DNA of 64,000 nt from Paucilactobacillus hokkaidonensis JCM 18461. Its GTDB lineage: Bacteria > Bacillota > Bacilli > Lactobacillales > Lactobacillaceae. This document shows positions 1 to 7,864 of this stretch, piece by piece. Numbering within the stretch: the stretch's first letter is position 1; each line of letters starts with the position of its first letter. The position numbers were made by a program, and so were the translations under genes. Under the pieces are notes generated by a model that worked only from the letters and a program-made list of their open reading frames with translations, had not been told where the DNA came from and did no database searches. The stretch covers positions 248,001-312,000 of the forward strand of contig NZ_AP014680.1 of assembly GCF_000829395.1 (NCBI RefSeq), in the 5' to 3' direction.

Positions 1-362
1 TTTCGGTTGAACAACTGCAGTTGGTGCAGCTGTTGTCACTATACTTTTTAAATCAACCTGCGTTACTAACCTGGCAATTACCCCAGCTAACCCAGCAAGC
101 AAAAAGGATGAACAATCATGTGGCGTTGGAGCATCCGTTGGCGTTATCGCGCTATCATCGTGAAGGGGTTGAGTTGCTGCAAGACGTCGAAAAGTTTGTG
201 GATGATCAAAAGCTAGGGGATGAATCTAAACGGCTTGTACAATGTTTTAAGGAACAATTTAAGTGTCCTGAGCTGACACTAGCTGGGCGACTGACTAAGC
301 AGGTGCAAGATAAGTCATTGTTATCGTTTGGCTTGCGCCAAGGTGAACGGTTGATGAGTTAG
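1..362 (+). CDS. C-terminal fragment of an unrecognised protein (cut by window edge)
   Basis: The reading frame is open from the first bases and ends at a TAG at 360-362, so the gene begins outside the window. About 119 residues are visible. They are rich in Leu, Gln, Lys and Glu, look helical and cytoplasmic, and show no membrane segment or catalytic motif that I recognise. A TTG at 21 could be a start but has no ribosome site in the visible bases, so a longer protein is more likely. A terminator-like hairpin follows at 384-420, which separates it from the LCP gene. I assign no function. Confidence 0.6.
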   Translation, partial: SVEQLQLVQLLSLYFLNQPALLTWQLPQLTQQAKRMNNHVALEHPLALSRYHREGVELLQDVEKFVDDQKLGDESKRLVQCFKEQFKCPELTLAGRLTKQVQDKSLLSFGLRQGERLMS

Positions 363-383
363 AGATAAATTGGTGTAATAATG

Positions 384-420
384 AACTACGGCGAAGAAAT
401 TTGCTGTGGTTCTTTTTGTT
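384..420 (+). terminator. Rho-independent terminator
   Basis: AACTACGGC at 384-392 pairs with GCTGTGGTT at 403-411, nine pairs including two G-U wobbles, and a CTTTTTGTT run follows. It probably ends transcription of the gene entering the window. Confidence 0.55.
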
Positions 421-590
421 TGCTCAGCTAGTTCAATTTTTATTGATTAAGTCACGTTAATGCTCAGAGCCTAACCACCTTTCTTCACACTCGTACTTGA
501 CTGTTCACCCATTAAATGGAATGATAAACGAGGAGTTATGTAAAATTTGGAGTGATAGTTTTCCATCTATCAGTTAAGGAGCGGAGTTTA

Positions 591-1583
591 ATGAGCGCAG
601 ATAAAGGCGACGAAATCAAGCGACACAAGCATCATCGACATCACCACAGACATCATCGAGTCAGGAATACAATTTTGATCATTGTTGGATTATTGGTGGT
701 TGTTGGCGGTGTGTTTGCTGCGATTGCTTGGAAAAATTTGGCATCAACTACTAATGATATGTATCAATCATCAGGTGCTGATAAACAACGAAATGCAAGT
801 AAAGTATTGAGTGATAAAAAGCCAGTTTCAATCCTGTTATTAGGGACGGATACTGGAGACTTGGGTCGTGATGATAAAGGGCGAACAGATACCATTATTG
901 TTATGACAATCAACCCTAAAACAAAAAAGACAACTATGACCAGTTTGCCACGTGACATGAAGGTCAATTTACCAGATTATCCGCAATATTCACCAGCTAA
1001 AATCAATGCGGCCTATGCTTATGGTGGCATTAAAGAAACCATTAATACAGTGCAAACATATTTGAAAGTTCCAATTGATTACTATGTTTTGGTCAATATG
1101 GGCGGGCTGAAAAAGGCGATTAATCAAGTCGGCGGTGTAAACGTCACTTCGCCACTAACGTTTTCGTACAATGGTTCTAGCTTTACTGAAGGAAAGTCTG
1201 AACACATGAATGGTGAAACGGCGCTGAACTTTTCACGGATGCGGCACGAGGATCCACAGGGCGATTATGGCCGGCAAACACGTCAACGACTTGTTATCAC
1301 CGCATTATTACGTGAGTCGATTTCGTATAAAACAGTGTTAAACACTAAGTTTTTGAATTCGATTTCTAGCCAATCAAAGACAGATTTAACGAAATCACAG
1401 ATGACCAAATTGGCATTGAGTTACCGAAATGCTGATAAAACAGTGAAATCAGATCATGCACAAGGAACAAGTCAAATGATTGGTGGACAATCATTTGAGG
1501 TGGTATCAAGTACTGAAAAGCAGAGAGTTTCGAATGTTATTCGGGACAACTTAGGGTTAAAGAGGGTCCAGCTAACAGAGTAG
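591..1583 (+). CDS. LytR-CpsA-Psr (LCP) family cell-wall glycopolymer ligase
   Basis: LCP proteins move undecaprenyl-pyrophosphate-linked glycopolymers (teichoic acid, capsule) onto peptidoglycan at the outer membrane face. The 330-residue product has a short cytoplasmic head, one membrane segment at about residues 25-48, then the LCP domain: LLLGTDTG, an Arg/Asp-rich stretch with GRTDTI, TSLPRDM, and a distal FSRMRHEDPQGDYGRQ-type segment. These carry the Asp/Arg residues that bind the pyrophosphate lipid. ATG 591 is chosen over an upstream in-frame codon at 552 because AAGGAGCGG lies just before it. The head is unusually His-rich (eight His in thirteen residues). It sits before EPS locus 1 but has its own terminator, so it is probably a separate unit that attaches EPS or teichoic polymer. 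Confidence 0.9.
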   Translation: MSADKGDEIKRHKHHRHHHRHHRVRNTILIIVGLLVVVGGVFAAIAWKNLASTTNDMYQSSGADKQRNASKVLSDKKPVSILLLGTDTGDLGRDDKGRTDTIIVMTINPKTKKTTMTSLPRDMKVNLPDYPQYSPAKINAAYAYGGIKETINTVQTYLKVPIDYYVLVNMGGLKKAINQVGGVNVTSPLTFSYNGSSFTEGKSEHMNGETALNFSRMRHEDPQGDYGRQTRQRLVITALLRESISYKTVLNTKFLNSISSQSKTDLTKSQMTKLALSYRNADKTVKSDHAQGTSQMIGGQSFEVVSSTEKQRVSNVIRDNLGLKRVQLTE

Positions 1584-1649
1584 GAGTGTTGGGAAAGGCG
1601 GAAAAAGTTGGCTTCTCTCAATAAGGTCAAGCAGCAAAGTCAGCAAAAG

Positions 1650-1697
1650 AAGTGCTTGGAAAAAGCTCAAGGATTTTACCAAGCACTTCTTTTTTTG
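1650..1697 (+). terminator. Rho-independent terminator after the LCP gene
   Basis: AAGTGCTTGG at 1650-1659 pairs perfectly with CCAAGCACTT at 1679-1688, followed by CTTTTTTT. It separates the LCP gene from the small gene at 1800. Confidence 0.9.
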
Positions 1698-1799
1698 ACT
1701 AAAAATTCATACAATTTCCTAAAATCAACCCAAATCAGCTATCTAAATAATGAGATAACGATTAGAATAACTACTAATCAAACTATTGGGGTGATGAGA

Positions 1800-2000
1800 A
1801 TGAAAATAGTCATATTTGGTATCGTCATAGTTTTATTTTCAATTGTCTGCTTACAGACAATGAAAATCTATCGTCATCACATAATGATTTCTGGTAGAGG
1901 TACGCCAATCATTGCTGGTTTCACGTTTTGGCAATGGTTCTTACGAATAATATTGGTTGTTGGGTTAGTCATAATTGTAGCTGGATTCGTCATAAATTAA
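1800..2000 (+). CDS. Small two-helix membrane protein, unknown function
   Basis: A 66-residue product with two hydrophobic segments (about residues 2-20 and 43-65) and a short basic loop, so a small integral membrane protein. ATG 1800 follows GGGGTG at a suitable distance; ATG 1794 and GTG 1791 are in-frame alternatives. The open frame extends upstream to 1608, but that part runs through the terminator at 1650-1697 and is rejected. I recognise no family. It lies between the LCP gene and EPS locus 1, and nothing in it shows a role. Confidence 0.6.
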   Translation: MKIVIFGIVIVLFSIVCLQTMKIYRHHIMISGRGTPIIAGFTFWQWFLRIILVVGLVIIVAGFVIN

Positions 2001-2135
2001 ACGGGGTGATCAATATGATCCTCTGTTTTTTATTTTGCTTCTAAGACGAACGATAAGGGAATGATAAAAATAACCGTATTATTTATATTTCAAATATTTC
2101 AGTTTAATTAAAATGTTTAAATTTAGCTTGTGTTT

Positions 2136-2173
2136 ATTGTAAATATGTTAAATAATTACAATCGTTATTGTAA
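2136..2173. promoter_or_regulatory. Triple ATTGTAA motif upstream of EPS locus 1
   Basis: ATTGTAA occurs at 2136-2142 and 2167-2173, and its inverse TTACAAT at 2156-2162. The first two copies form an inverted repeat and the outer two a direct repeat 31 bp apart. The block sits just upstream of the first EPS gene and is a plausible operator. No protein is assigned, and the promoter hexamers here are weak. Confidence 0.4.
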
Positions 2174-2208
2174 AATTTAAGATAAGAAATCACTTTTGGA
2201 GGATTAGA

Positions 2209-3063
2209 ATGGAAAGCACGCTCGACATACGAAGAATGTTCGCGATTTTACGTAAACATTTACTACTAATTATTTTATGCATGGTTGGTTTTGCAATCGT
2301 GGCATTTGGAGTCGCAGAGTTTGCGATGACCGCCAAATACACTTCGGCAACTCAAGTACTAGTTAATCAAAAGAAGGATGCTTCTAATAGTGCAGCTGCT
2401 TATCAGGATCAGCAAGCAGACGTCCAAATGATTAGTACATACAAAGATATAATTACGAATCAAGTAATTTTAAAACAAGTTAAGCATGATTTGGCTAATC
2501 CTACCAAAGTGGTTAAAGCGGCTCAAAAGGCTAAATATACAACCAATGCAGATGGAACTAAGCGACTTACTAAAGCCGCAACACCTGCTGTGACGGAGCC
2601 AACGGGTAAAAAATATGATGTGTCAGTAGCAGAGTTACAGTCCGATATTTCAATTTCAAACGAGCAAAACTCCCAAGTGTTTGCATTGAATGTATCTAGT
2701 GATGATCCTGACAAGTCAGCAGCAATTGCCAACGATGTGGCGGATGTCTTCAAGACAAAGATTAAAGACATTATGAGTGTTAACAATGTCACGATTGTGT
2801 CTAAAGCAGTTGCCAATGATAACAAGACATCACCCAGAACAATGTTGATTGTGTTGATTGGAATTGTAATTGGAATGCTGCTGAGTGTTGGTTATGCATT
2901 TGCAATTGAATTAACTGATACAACTGTTAAGGATGACGAATTCTTGACTGATACGTTGGGATTAACCAATCTTGGTCAAGTTGCTGAAATTAAAATGTCT
3001 GGCTCACACTTGGCAAATCGTTCAGCTAGTCGTGAAAATAGTCACCGTCGTGTTAGGGTTTAG
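2209..3063 (+). CDS. Wzz/CpsC-type polysaccharide co-polymerase (tyrosine-kinase modulator)
   Basis: This family sets polysaccharide chain length and supplies the membrane part that activates the partner BY-kinase. The 284 residues show the usual layout: a cytoplasmic N-terminus, a first membrane helix at about residues 17-40, an extracellular region of roughly 170 residues, a second helix at about 212-233, and a basic C-terminal tail that would contact the kinase. GGAGG lies before ATG 2209. It is the first gene of EPS locus 1, and the kinase gene starts 12 bp downstream. Confidence 0.9.
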   Translation: MESTLDIRRMFAILRKHLLLIILCMVGFAIVAFGVAEFAMTAKYTSATQVLVNQKKDASNSAAAYQDQQADVQMISTYKDIITNQVILKQVKHDLANPTKVVKAAQKAKYTTNADGTKRLTKAATPAVTEPTGKKYDVSVAELQSDISISNEQNSQVFALNVSSDDPDKSAAIANDVADVFKTKIKDIMSVNNVTIVSKAVANDNKTSPRTMLIVLIGIVIGMLLSVGYAFAIELTDTTVKDDEFLTDTLGLTNLGQVAEIKMSGSHLANRSASRENSHRRVRV

Positions 3064-3074
3064 AGGAGGATATC

Positions 3075-3806
3075 ATGGGATTATTTAGTCGAACAAAAAA
3101 ACTATCAACAGATACCATCGATAACGGTGTTAAACTAATCGCCGCCGCTAAACCTAAAGATGTGATTTCAGAACAGTTCCGAACGATTCGAACGAACATC
3201 GATTTTTCTTCTGTGGACAAACAGTTAAAGACATTACTGTTTACCTCATCCAATGTTAGTGAGGGTAAATCCACTGTTTCAGCTAATACGGCTGTTACGT
3301 GGGCACAACAGGGTAAAAGAGTATTATTTATTGATGCGGATTTGCGTCGACCAACGTTGCATACAACGTTTGGTCTAAATAATACGCAGGGCTTGTCTAC
3401 AATTTTAACGCAGAGCTTAGATTTTCATGATCATGTCAATGATAGTGGAATAGAAAACTTGACTGTTATTACGAGTGGACCCGTACCACCTAATCCAGCA
3501 GAATTGTTAAATTCAAAACGGATGAAAGAGTTATTAGCTCAGGTAGAACAAGAGTATGATGTCGTTATGCTTGATGTACCACCATTGTTGTCAGTAACGG
3601 ATACACAAGTGCTGGCTGCTAGTGTGGATGGAGTGATTTTAGTTGTTCGTCAAGGTGTTGCACAACAGGCCGCCGTTAAACGATCAGTTGAATTACTTGA
3701 AATGGTCCATGCTAAATTATTAGGTTACGTGTTGAATGATGTCGCGCCTAAAAATGGATACGGCTATGGTTATGGATACGGTTATGGCTATGGGTATGAA
3801 CAATAG
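3075..3806 (+). CDS. CpsD/CapB-type bacterial tyrosine kinase with (Gly-Tyr)7 tail
   Basis: BY-kinases autophosphorylate on a C-terminal tyrosine cluster and control EPS assembly with the Wzz partner. The 243 residues contain Walker A (SEGKST, about residue 60), Walker A' (VLFIDADLRRP) and Walker B (VVMLDVPP). The protein ends in seven Gly-Tyr pairs followed by EQ. The glycine codons of the tail are mixed (gga, ggc, ggt, ggg), so it is not a simple slipped DNA repeat and looks maintained at protein level. GGAGG precedes the ATG. It lies between the modulator and the PHP phosphatase, the classical Firmicute triad. Confidence 0.93.
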   Translation: MGLFSRTKKLSTDTIDNGVKLIAAAKPKDVISEQFRTIRTNIDFSSVDKQLKTLLFTSSNVSEGKSTVSANTAVTWAQQGKRVLFIDADLRRPTLHTTFGLNNTQGLSTILTQSLDFHDHVNDSGIENLTVITSGPVPPNPAELLNSKRMKELLAQVEQEYDVVMLDVPPLLSVTDTQVLAASVDGVILVVRQGVAQQAAVKRSVELLEMVHAKLLGYVLNDVAPKNGYGYGYGYGYGYGYEQ

Positions 3807-3849
3807 GATTTTGATGAAGGGTTTAATAGATTGAAAGGGTGTGGAGTAG

Positions 3850-4623
3850 ATGATTGACCTGCATTGTCATTTATTGCCAGGGCTAGACGATGGTTCTGCT
3901 AATATGGATATTTCATTACGATTAGCGCAAGAAGCTGTCGATAATGGTGTCTCGTTTGCACTGTTAACTCCACATCACATGAATGGTGTCTATACTAATC
4001 ATCGAAAAGATGTTATTGAACGGACACAAGAATTTCAAGCAGCATTGAAAGAACACAACATCGGGTTAACTGTTTTTCCAGGGCAAGAGGTCCGAATAAA
4101 CGGAGACCTATTGACGGCTATCAAACAGCATGATATTCTGTTTGCAGATGATGATAATCAATATCTAATGTTGGAATTCCCAGATGATGATGTTCCAGCT
4201 TATACTAACGATATGATTTATCAAATTCAACAGCAAGGTATAATCCCAGTAATTGTGCACCCTGAACGAAATACTAGAATTATGAAGCATCCAGAAATAA
4301 TATTGGAACTACTCAAAAAAGGTTGCTTATCACAAATTACTGCCAGTAGTTATGTTGGAACATTTGGTGACAAGGTAGAAACCTTCAGCCGGCAATTAAT
4401 TGAATCTGGTCAAGGGTATGTATTTTCTTCTGATGCACATAATTTACCAGGACGTAAATATGAGATGCGACAAGCATTTGACAAGCTAAAGAAGGAATTC
4501 GGGAATGAGTTGGCACAGCGGTTCGAAGATAATGCAAAAGCGATTATCAACGGAGATGCGGTGCCGGCGAATCAGGTTCGGCCTATTGTTGTTAAAAAGA
4601 AAAAAAGATTTGGATTATTTTAG
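3850..4623 (+). CDS. CpsB/Wzb-type PHP-family protein-tyrosine phosphatase
   Basis: This manganese-dependent phosphatase dephosphorylates the EPS tyrosine kinase. The 257 residues begin with the metal-binding IDLHCHLLPGLDDG motif, continue with LLTPHH and a FPGQEV segment, and carry the distal HPERN and SSDAHN metal ligands of the PHP fold. The length is normal for the family. The start is ATG 3850 after GGTGTGGAG. It forms one operon with the preceding kinase and modulator. EPS locus 2 has no copy of this gene. Confidence 0.92.
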   Translation: MIDLHCHLLPGLDDGSANMDISLRLAQEAVDNGVSFALLTPHHMNGVYTNHRKDVIERTQEFQAALKEHNIGLTVFPGQEVRINGDLLTAIKQHDILFADDDNQYLMLEFPDDDVPAYTNDMIYQIQQQGIIPVIVHPERNTRIMKHPEIILELLKKGCLSQITASSYVGTFGDKVETFSRQLIESGQGYVFSSDAHNLPGRKYEMRQAFDKLKKEFGNELAQRFEDNAKAIINGDAVPANQVRPIVVKKKKRFGLF

Positions 4624-4658
4624 AAAAAATGTTACTTATTTGTGTGGAGGACTTATAA

Positions 4659-5309
4659 ATGGAAGCAATGCATGGAGACAACGAAGTTTGTGTTGAAACG
4701 TATAGGGATGAAATTGGAGAGGCTGTTCAATCATGGTATATTCCTGTGAAATCAGTTTTTGATTTTATTATGGCTTTAATCATTGGGATAATAACTTTAC
4801 CGGTTGTTATAGTTACTATAGTTGCGATTAAGATTGAATCAAAAGGGCCTGTATTTTATCATCAAGTTCGGGTTGGCTTAATGGGAAAACATATAACAGT
4901 AACCAAATTGCGGTCTATGAGAATGGACGCCGAAGAAAATGGGGCTCGTTGGGCAGATAAAAATGATTCACGAATAACTAAAGTAGGAAAACTTATCCGA
5001 AAAACGCGAATTGATGAGCTTCCTCAATTGTGGAATGTTTTAAGGGGAGACATGAGCTTAATCGGGCCGCGTCCAGAACGACCTGAGTTTACAGAAGAGT
5101 TCTCACATGAGTATCCTGGGTTTGAACAACGATTGCGAATAAAGCCAGGACTGAGTGGCTATGCTCAAGTCCATGGTGGATATAACATCGATCCTGGTCA
5201 AAAAGCTAAACTTGATAGCTATTACATTGATAATTTTGGAATTACTATGGATAGTCGTATATTTTTAGATACAGTTAGGACAGTTGTAACTGGAGAAGGG
5301 GCTCGCTAG
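4659..5309 (+). CDS. Undecaprenyl-phosphate sugar transferase (priming enzyme, short form)
   Basis: It transfers a sugar-1-phosphate from a nucleotide sugar to undecaprenyl phosphate, starting the EPS repeat unit. The 216-residue protein is the short form: one membrane or re-entrant helix at about residues 27-54, then the conserved catalytic half with VTKLRSM, KLIRKTRIDELPQLWNVL, LIGPRPERPEF and the distal PGLSGYAQVHG motif. GGAGG lies ten bases before ATG 4659. The next gene starts one base after its stop. The sugar specificity cannot be read from sequence. Confidence 0.92.
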   Translation: MEAMHGDNEVCVETYRDEIGEAVQSWYIPVKSVFDFIMALIIGIITLPVVIVTIVAIKIESKGPVFYHQVRVGLMGKHITVTKLRSMRMDAEENGARWADKNDSRITKVGKLIRKTRIDELPQLWNVLRGDMSLIGPRPERPEFTEEFSHEYPGFEQRLRIKPGLSGYAQVHGGYNIDPGQKAKLDSYYIDNFGITMDSRIFLDTVRTVVTGEGAR

Positions 5310-5310
5310 A

Positions 5311-6252
5311 ATGAATCATATTGTAGATAGTACAATTTTAATTACTGGAGGAGCAGGTTTTATTGGCTCAAACTTAGCAGATGTTTTGATTGAAGATAAT
5401 GAGATTGTAGTAGTTGACGATCTTTCAATGGGAAAGATTGAAAACTTACCGCAATCAAATCATCTTCATTTTTTTAAACACTCAATTGTTGACAAAAAAT
5501 TTATGGATGCATTATTAATTGATTGGAAGTTTGATTATATTTTTTTGTTGGCTGCAGTTGCTAGTGTTGCCGATACTATTGAACGACCGCTTGAAACCCA
5601 TGAAATCAATCAAAATGCAAATGTAAATATTTTGGATGCCATTAGAGTTAATAACCTTTCAATTAAGAAGTTGTTATTTGCTTCATCTGCAGCTGTTTAT
5701 GGAAATGATCCGGAACTGCCAAAAAAAGAAAGTTCGCATGTGGATCCATTGACACCATATGCAATTGATAAATTTGCAATGGAGCGTTTTGCAATTGATT
5801 ATGGGATACTTTATAACATTCCAACTGTTGCTACTAGATTTTTTAACGTTTATGGACCCAAACAGAATCCTAAATCGCCATATTCTGGTGTACTGTCGCT
5901 TGTTAGTGAATCGGTAAAAGAAAACAAAATCTTTACTATATTTGGTGATGGAGAACAAACAAGGGACTTTGTTTACGTGAAAGATGTTATTAACGCACTA
6001 GAACTTCTAATGATTAATGAAGATGCTATGCATGATGTTTATAATGTAGCCACTCAAAATGCAATTAGTTTGAAAACAGTAATAAAAGAATTTGAAAATA
6101 TTAGTGGTGAAAGAGTTGTTTTGAAATACTCTGATGCTAGGGTCGGAGATATAAGAGAATCATTTGCGGATATAAGCAAATTAAAAGAACTTGGTTTTAA
6201 GCCTGAGTATACAATTAATAAAGGGTTAGCAAGCTATTGGGATTCTTTATAA
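5311..6252 (+). CDS. NAD-dependent nucleotide-sugar epimerase/dehydratase (GalE-like extended SDR)
   Basis: The 313 residues fit the extended SDR fold. GGAGFIGSN near the N-terminus binds NAD, FASSAAVYG carries the catalytic Ser, and YAIDK gives the YxxxK pair. The likely role is C4 epimerisation of a UDP-sugar supplied to the following glycosyltransferases, but a dehydratase or decarboxylase role cannot be excluded from these motifs. The ATG lies one base after the priming-transferase stop, so the genes are probably translationally coupled. From here to 13729 the DNA is visibly more AT-rich than upstream. Confidence 0.85.
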   Translation: MNHIVDSTILITGGAGFIGSNLADVLIEDNEIVVVDDLSMGKIENLPQSNHLHFFKHSIVDKKFMDALLIDWKFDYIFLLAAVASVADTIERPLETHEINQNANVNILDAIRVNNLSIKKLLFASSAAVYGNDPELPKKESSHVDPLTPYAIDKFAMERFAIDYGILYNIPTVATRFFNVYGPKQNPKSPYSGVLSLVSESVKENKIFTIFGDGEQTRDFVYVKDVINALELLMINEDAMHDVYNVATQNAISLKTVIKEFENISGERVVLKYSDARVGDIRESFADISKLKELGFKPEYTINKGLASYWDSL

Positions 6253-6307
6253 GTATCTATTTTTAAATAAAACGTAATTTTTTTAAAATTGATTTAGGGG
6301 AATTAAT

Positions 6308-7063
6308 ATGAAAGAACATCCTTTTTTTTCTGTTGTACTTACTACACATAATGCTCAAGAAACAATTGGGGAAACATTGAGATCAGTTTTAAATCAATCC
6401 TTTGATGATTTTGAAATTATAGTTGTTGATGACAATTCTGTTGATGGTACAGTAAACATGATAGAAAAAGAGTTGAAGTTAACGAATATTGGTAGCAAAG
6501 TAGTATGCTTGACTGATAATATGGGAGTTTCAGTAGCTAGAAATAAAGGAATAAATAGTAGTTCTGGTTATTATATTGCTTTCTTAGATGATGATGATTT
6601 GTGGTGTTCTGATAAGTTGATAATCCAACATAATATTATTATTGAAAATGATGTAGATTGGGTATTTTCGAATTACTACGTTATCAATGAAGAATACGTG
6701 CAAGTTGGTAAACGTTATAGGGAACCAGGATATTACGCGTTTAATAAATTTGTCATTGACGGTAATCCGGTCGGATTACTTACGGTTGTTATTAAAAAGC
6801 AAATACTACTTAAATATGAATTTAAAGATGTCCAACATGAAGATTACGATCTGTGGTTGGAAATAAGTCAGCATGGGTACTGTGGTTACTTGATAAAAGA
6901 TTATTTGGCAATGTATATGAAAAGAAGTAGTTCTGCATCAAGTAATAAAATGAAATCTGCCTATTGGACTTACTTAGTTTTTAGAAGACATAATATAGGG
7001 AATATAAAATCAGTTTTCTTGATAGTTAGGTATTTTATTAACGTCCTGAGTAGAAAAAGATAA
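6308..7063 (+). CDS. Family 2 glycosyltransferase
   Basis: A GT-A fold inverting transferase of 251 residues. It opens with FFSVVLTTHNAQETIGETL, has IIVVDDNSVDGT for nucleotide binding and FLDDDDLW as the metal-binding acidic motif at about residue 97. A QHEDYDLW segment later supplies the likely acceptor-side acidic residues. AGGGGA precedes ATG 6308. It is a cytoplasmic or membrane-associated enzyme adding one sugar of the EPS 1 repeat unit; donor and acceptor are unknown. Confidence 0.88.
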   Translation: MKEHPFFSVVLTTHNAQETIGETLRSVLNQSFDDFEIIVVDDNSVDGTVNMIEKELKLTNIGSKVVCLTDNMGVSVARNKGINSSSGYYIAFLDDDDLWCSDKLIIQHNIIIENDVDWVFSNYYVINEEYVQVGKRYREPGYYAFNKFVIDGNPVGLLTVVIKKQILLKYEFKDVQHEDYDLWLEISQHGYCGYLIKDYLAMYMKRSSSASSNKMKSAYWTYLVFRRHNIGNIKSVFLIVRYFINVLSRKR

Positions 7064-7072
7064 TAAAGAAAT

Positions 7073-7828
7073 GTGAGTAAATATATTATGATACCGAAAA
7101 TAATTCATTATGCGTGGTTTGGTTCAAGCATTCCTGAAAAGATACAATTGCGTGTTGAAAAATGGAAGCGAATAATGCCAAGTTGGGAGTTTAAACTCTG
7201 GAATGAAGGCAATTATGATTTAAAAAGATTTGAGTTTTCCAGTTGTATGTATGAAAAAGGAAAATATGGATATGTTGCGGATGAACTAAGATATGATGTT
7301 CTTAATAAATTTGGAGGCTTTTATTTAGATACGGATATTATCATAAAGAAAGATCTATCTGTATTTTTAAATAATGATATGGTATGGGGATTTTTATATG
7401 ATAATAGTTTGGCAACGGGAATAATAGGATCCAAACCAAACCAGAGATTATTGAGTGATATTTTAGAAGTATATAGTGGGAAAAAATATTTAGAAATACG
7501 CAATCAAATTTTTGATATGACGAGTAATCCGATTGTCACAAAAATTTTTATGAAAGAATTTTATAATTTTAGAGTTAATGGAAAAAAACAAGTCCTTAGA
7601 CCTGGTTTGGTCGTGTATCCAAGAGATTTTTTTACTTATAAAAGCAGGAATGATAATGCAAACTTTACTGAGCATTTATTTGATAACTCTTGGGGAGATA
7701 AGAGTAAGGGGGGATATGAGACTTTAAAGGCTGGAATTAATAAATATTTTCCATATGTATGGGCAAATATTTCTGCGAAACGTGGAATTAACAGTGCAAA
7801 AAAAGATGGAATACCTTTACAAAAATAG
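7073..7828 (+). CDS. Family 32-type glycosyltransferase (DXD sugar-binding)
   Basis: The N-terminus PKIIHYAWFG and the DELRYDVLNKFGGFYLDTDI block are hallmarks of the GT32/capsular polysaccharide synthesis family, with LDTD as the DxD metal site. The product is 251 residues. The start is uncertain: GTG 7073 is used here with a weak upstream AAAGAA, and ATG 7088 is an in-frame alternative five codons later. It lies between two other glycosyltransferase genes and probably adds a hexose by a retaining mechanism. Confidence 0.85.
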   Translation: MSKYIMIPKIIHYAWFGSSIPEKIQLRVEKWKRIMPSWEFKLWNEGNYDLKRFEFSSCMYEKGKYGYVADELRYDVLNKFGGFYLDTDIIIKKDLSVFLNNDMVWGFLYDNSLATGIIGSKPNQRLLSDILEVYSGKKYLEIRNQIFDMTSNPIVTKIFMKEFYNFRVNGKKQVLRPGLVVYPRDFFTYKSRNDNANFTEHLFDNSWGDKSKGGYETLKAGINKYFPYVWANISAKRGINSAKKDGIPLQK

Positions 7829-7836
7829 GTTTCAAT

Positions 7837-7864
7837 AGGAGAAAAAGTTGTCAAAAAAAAAATG
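7837..7864 (+). other. Poly(A)10 tract between ribosome site and start of a glycosyltransferase
   Basis: AGGAG at 7837-7841 is followed at ideal spacing by TTG 7848. The TTG frame passes into a run of ten A residues (7853-7862) and then hits TGA at 7863. With one A fewer, the TTG frame would join the glycosyltransferase frame. The tract could be a phase-variation site, a slippage site or an assembly error. Confidence 0.55.

Noticed and set aside
1608-1799. N-terminal extension of the small membrane protein frame
   Set aside because: It runs through the perfect terminator hairpin at 1650-1697 and has no ribosome site; the start at 1800 fits better.
4505-4696. Separate small gene overlapping the end of the PHP phosphatase
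   Set aside because: It is an alternative frame over two well-supported genes and lacks a ribosome site.
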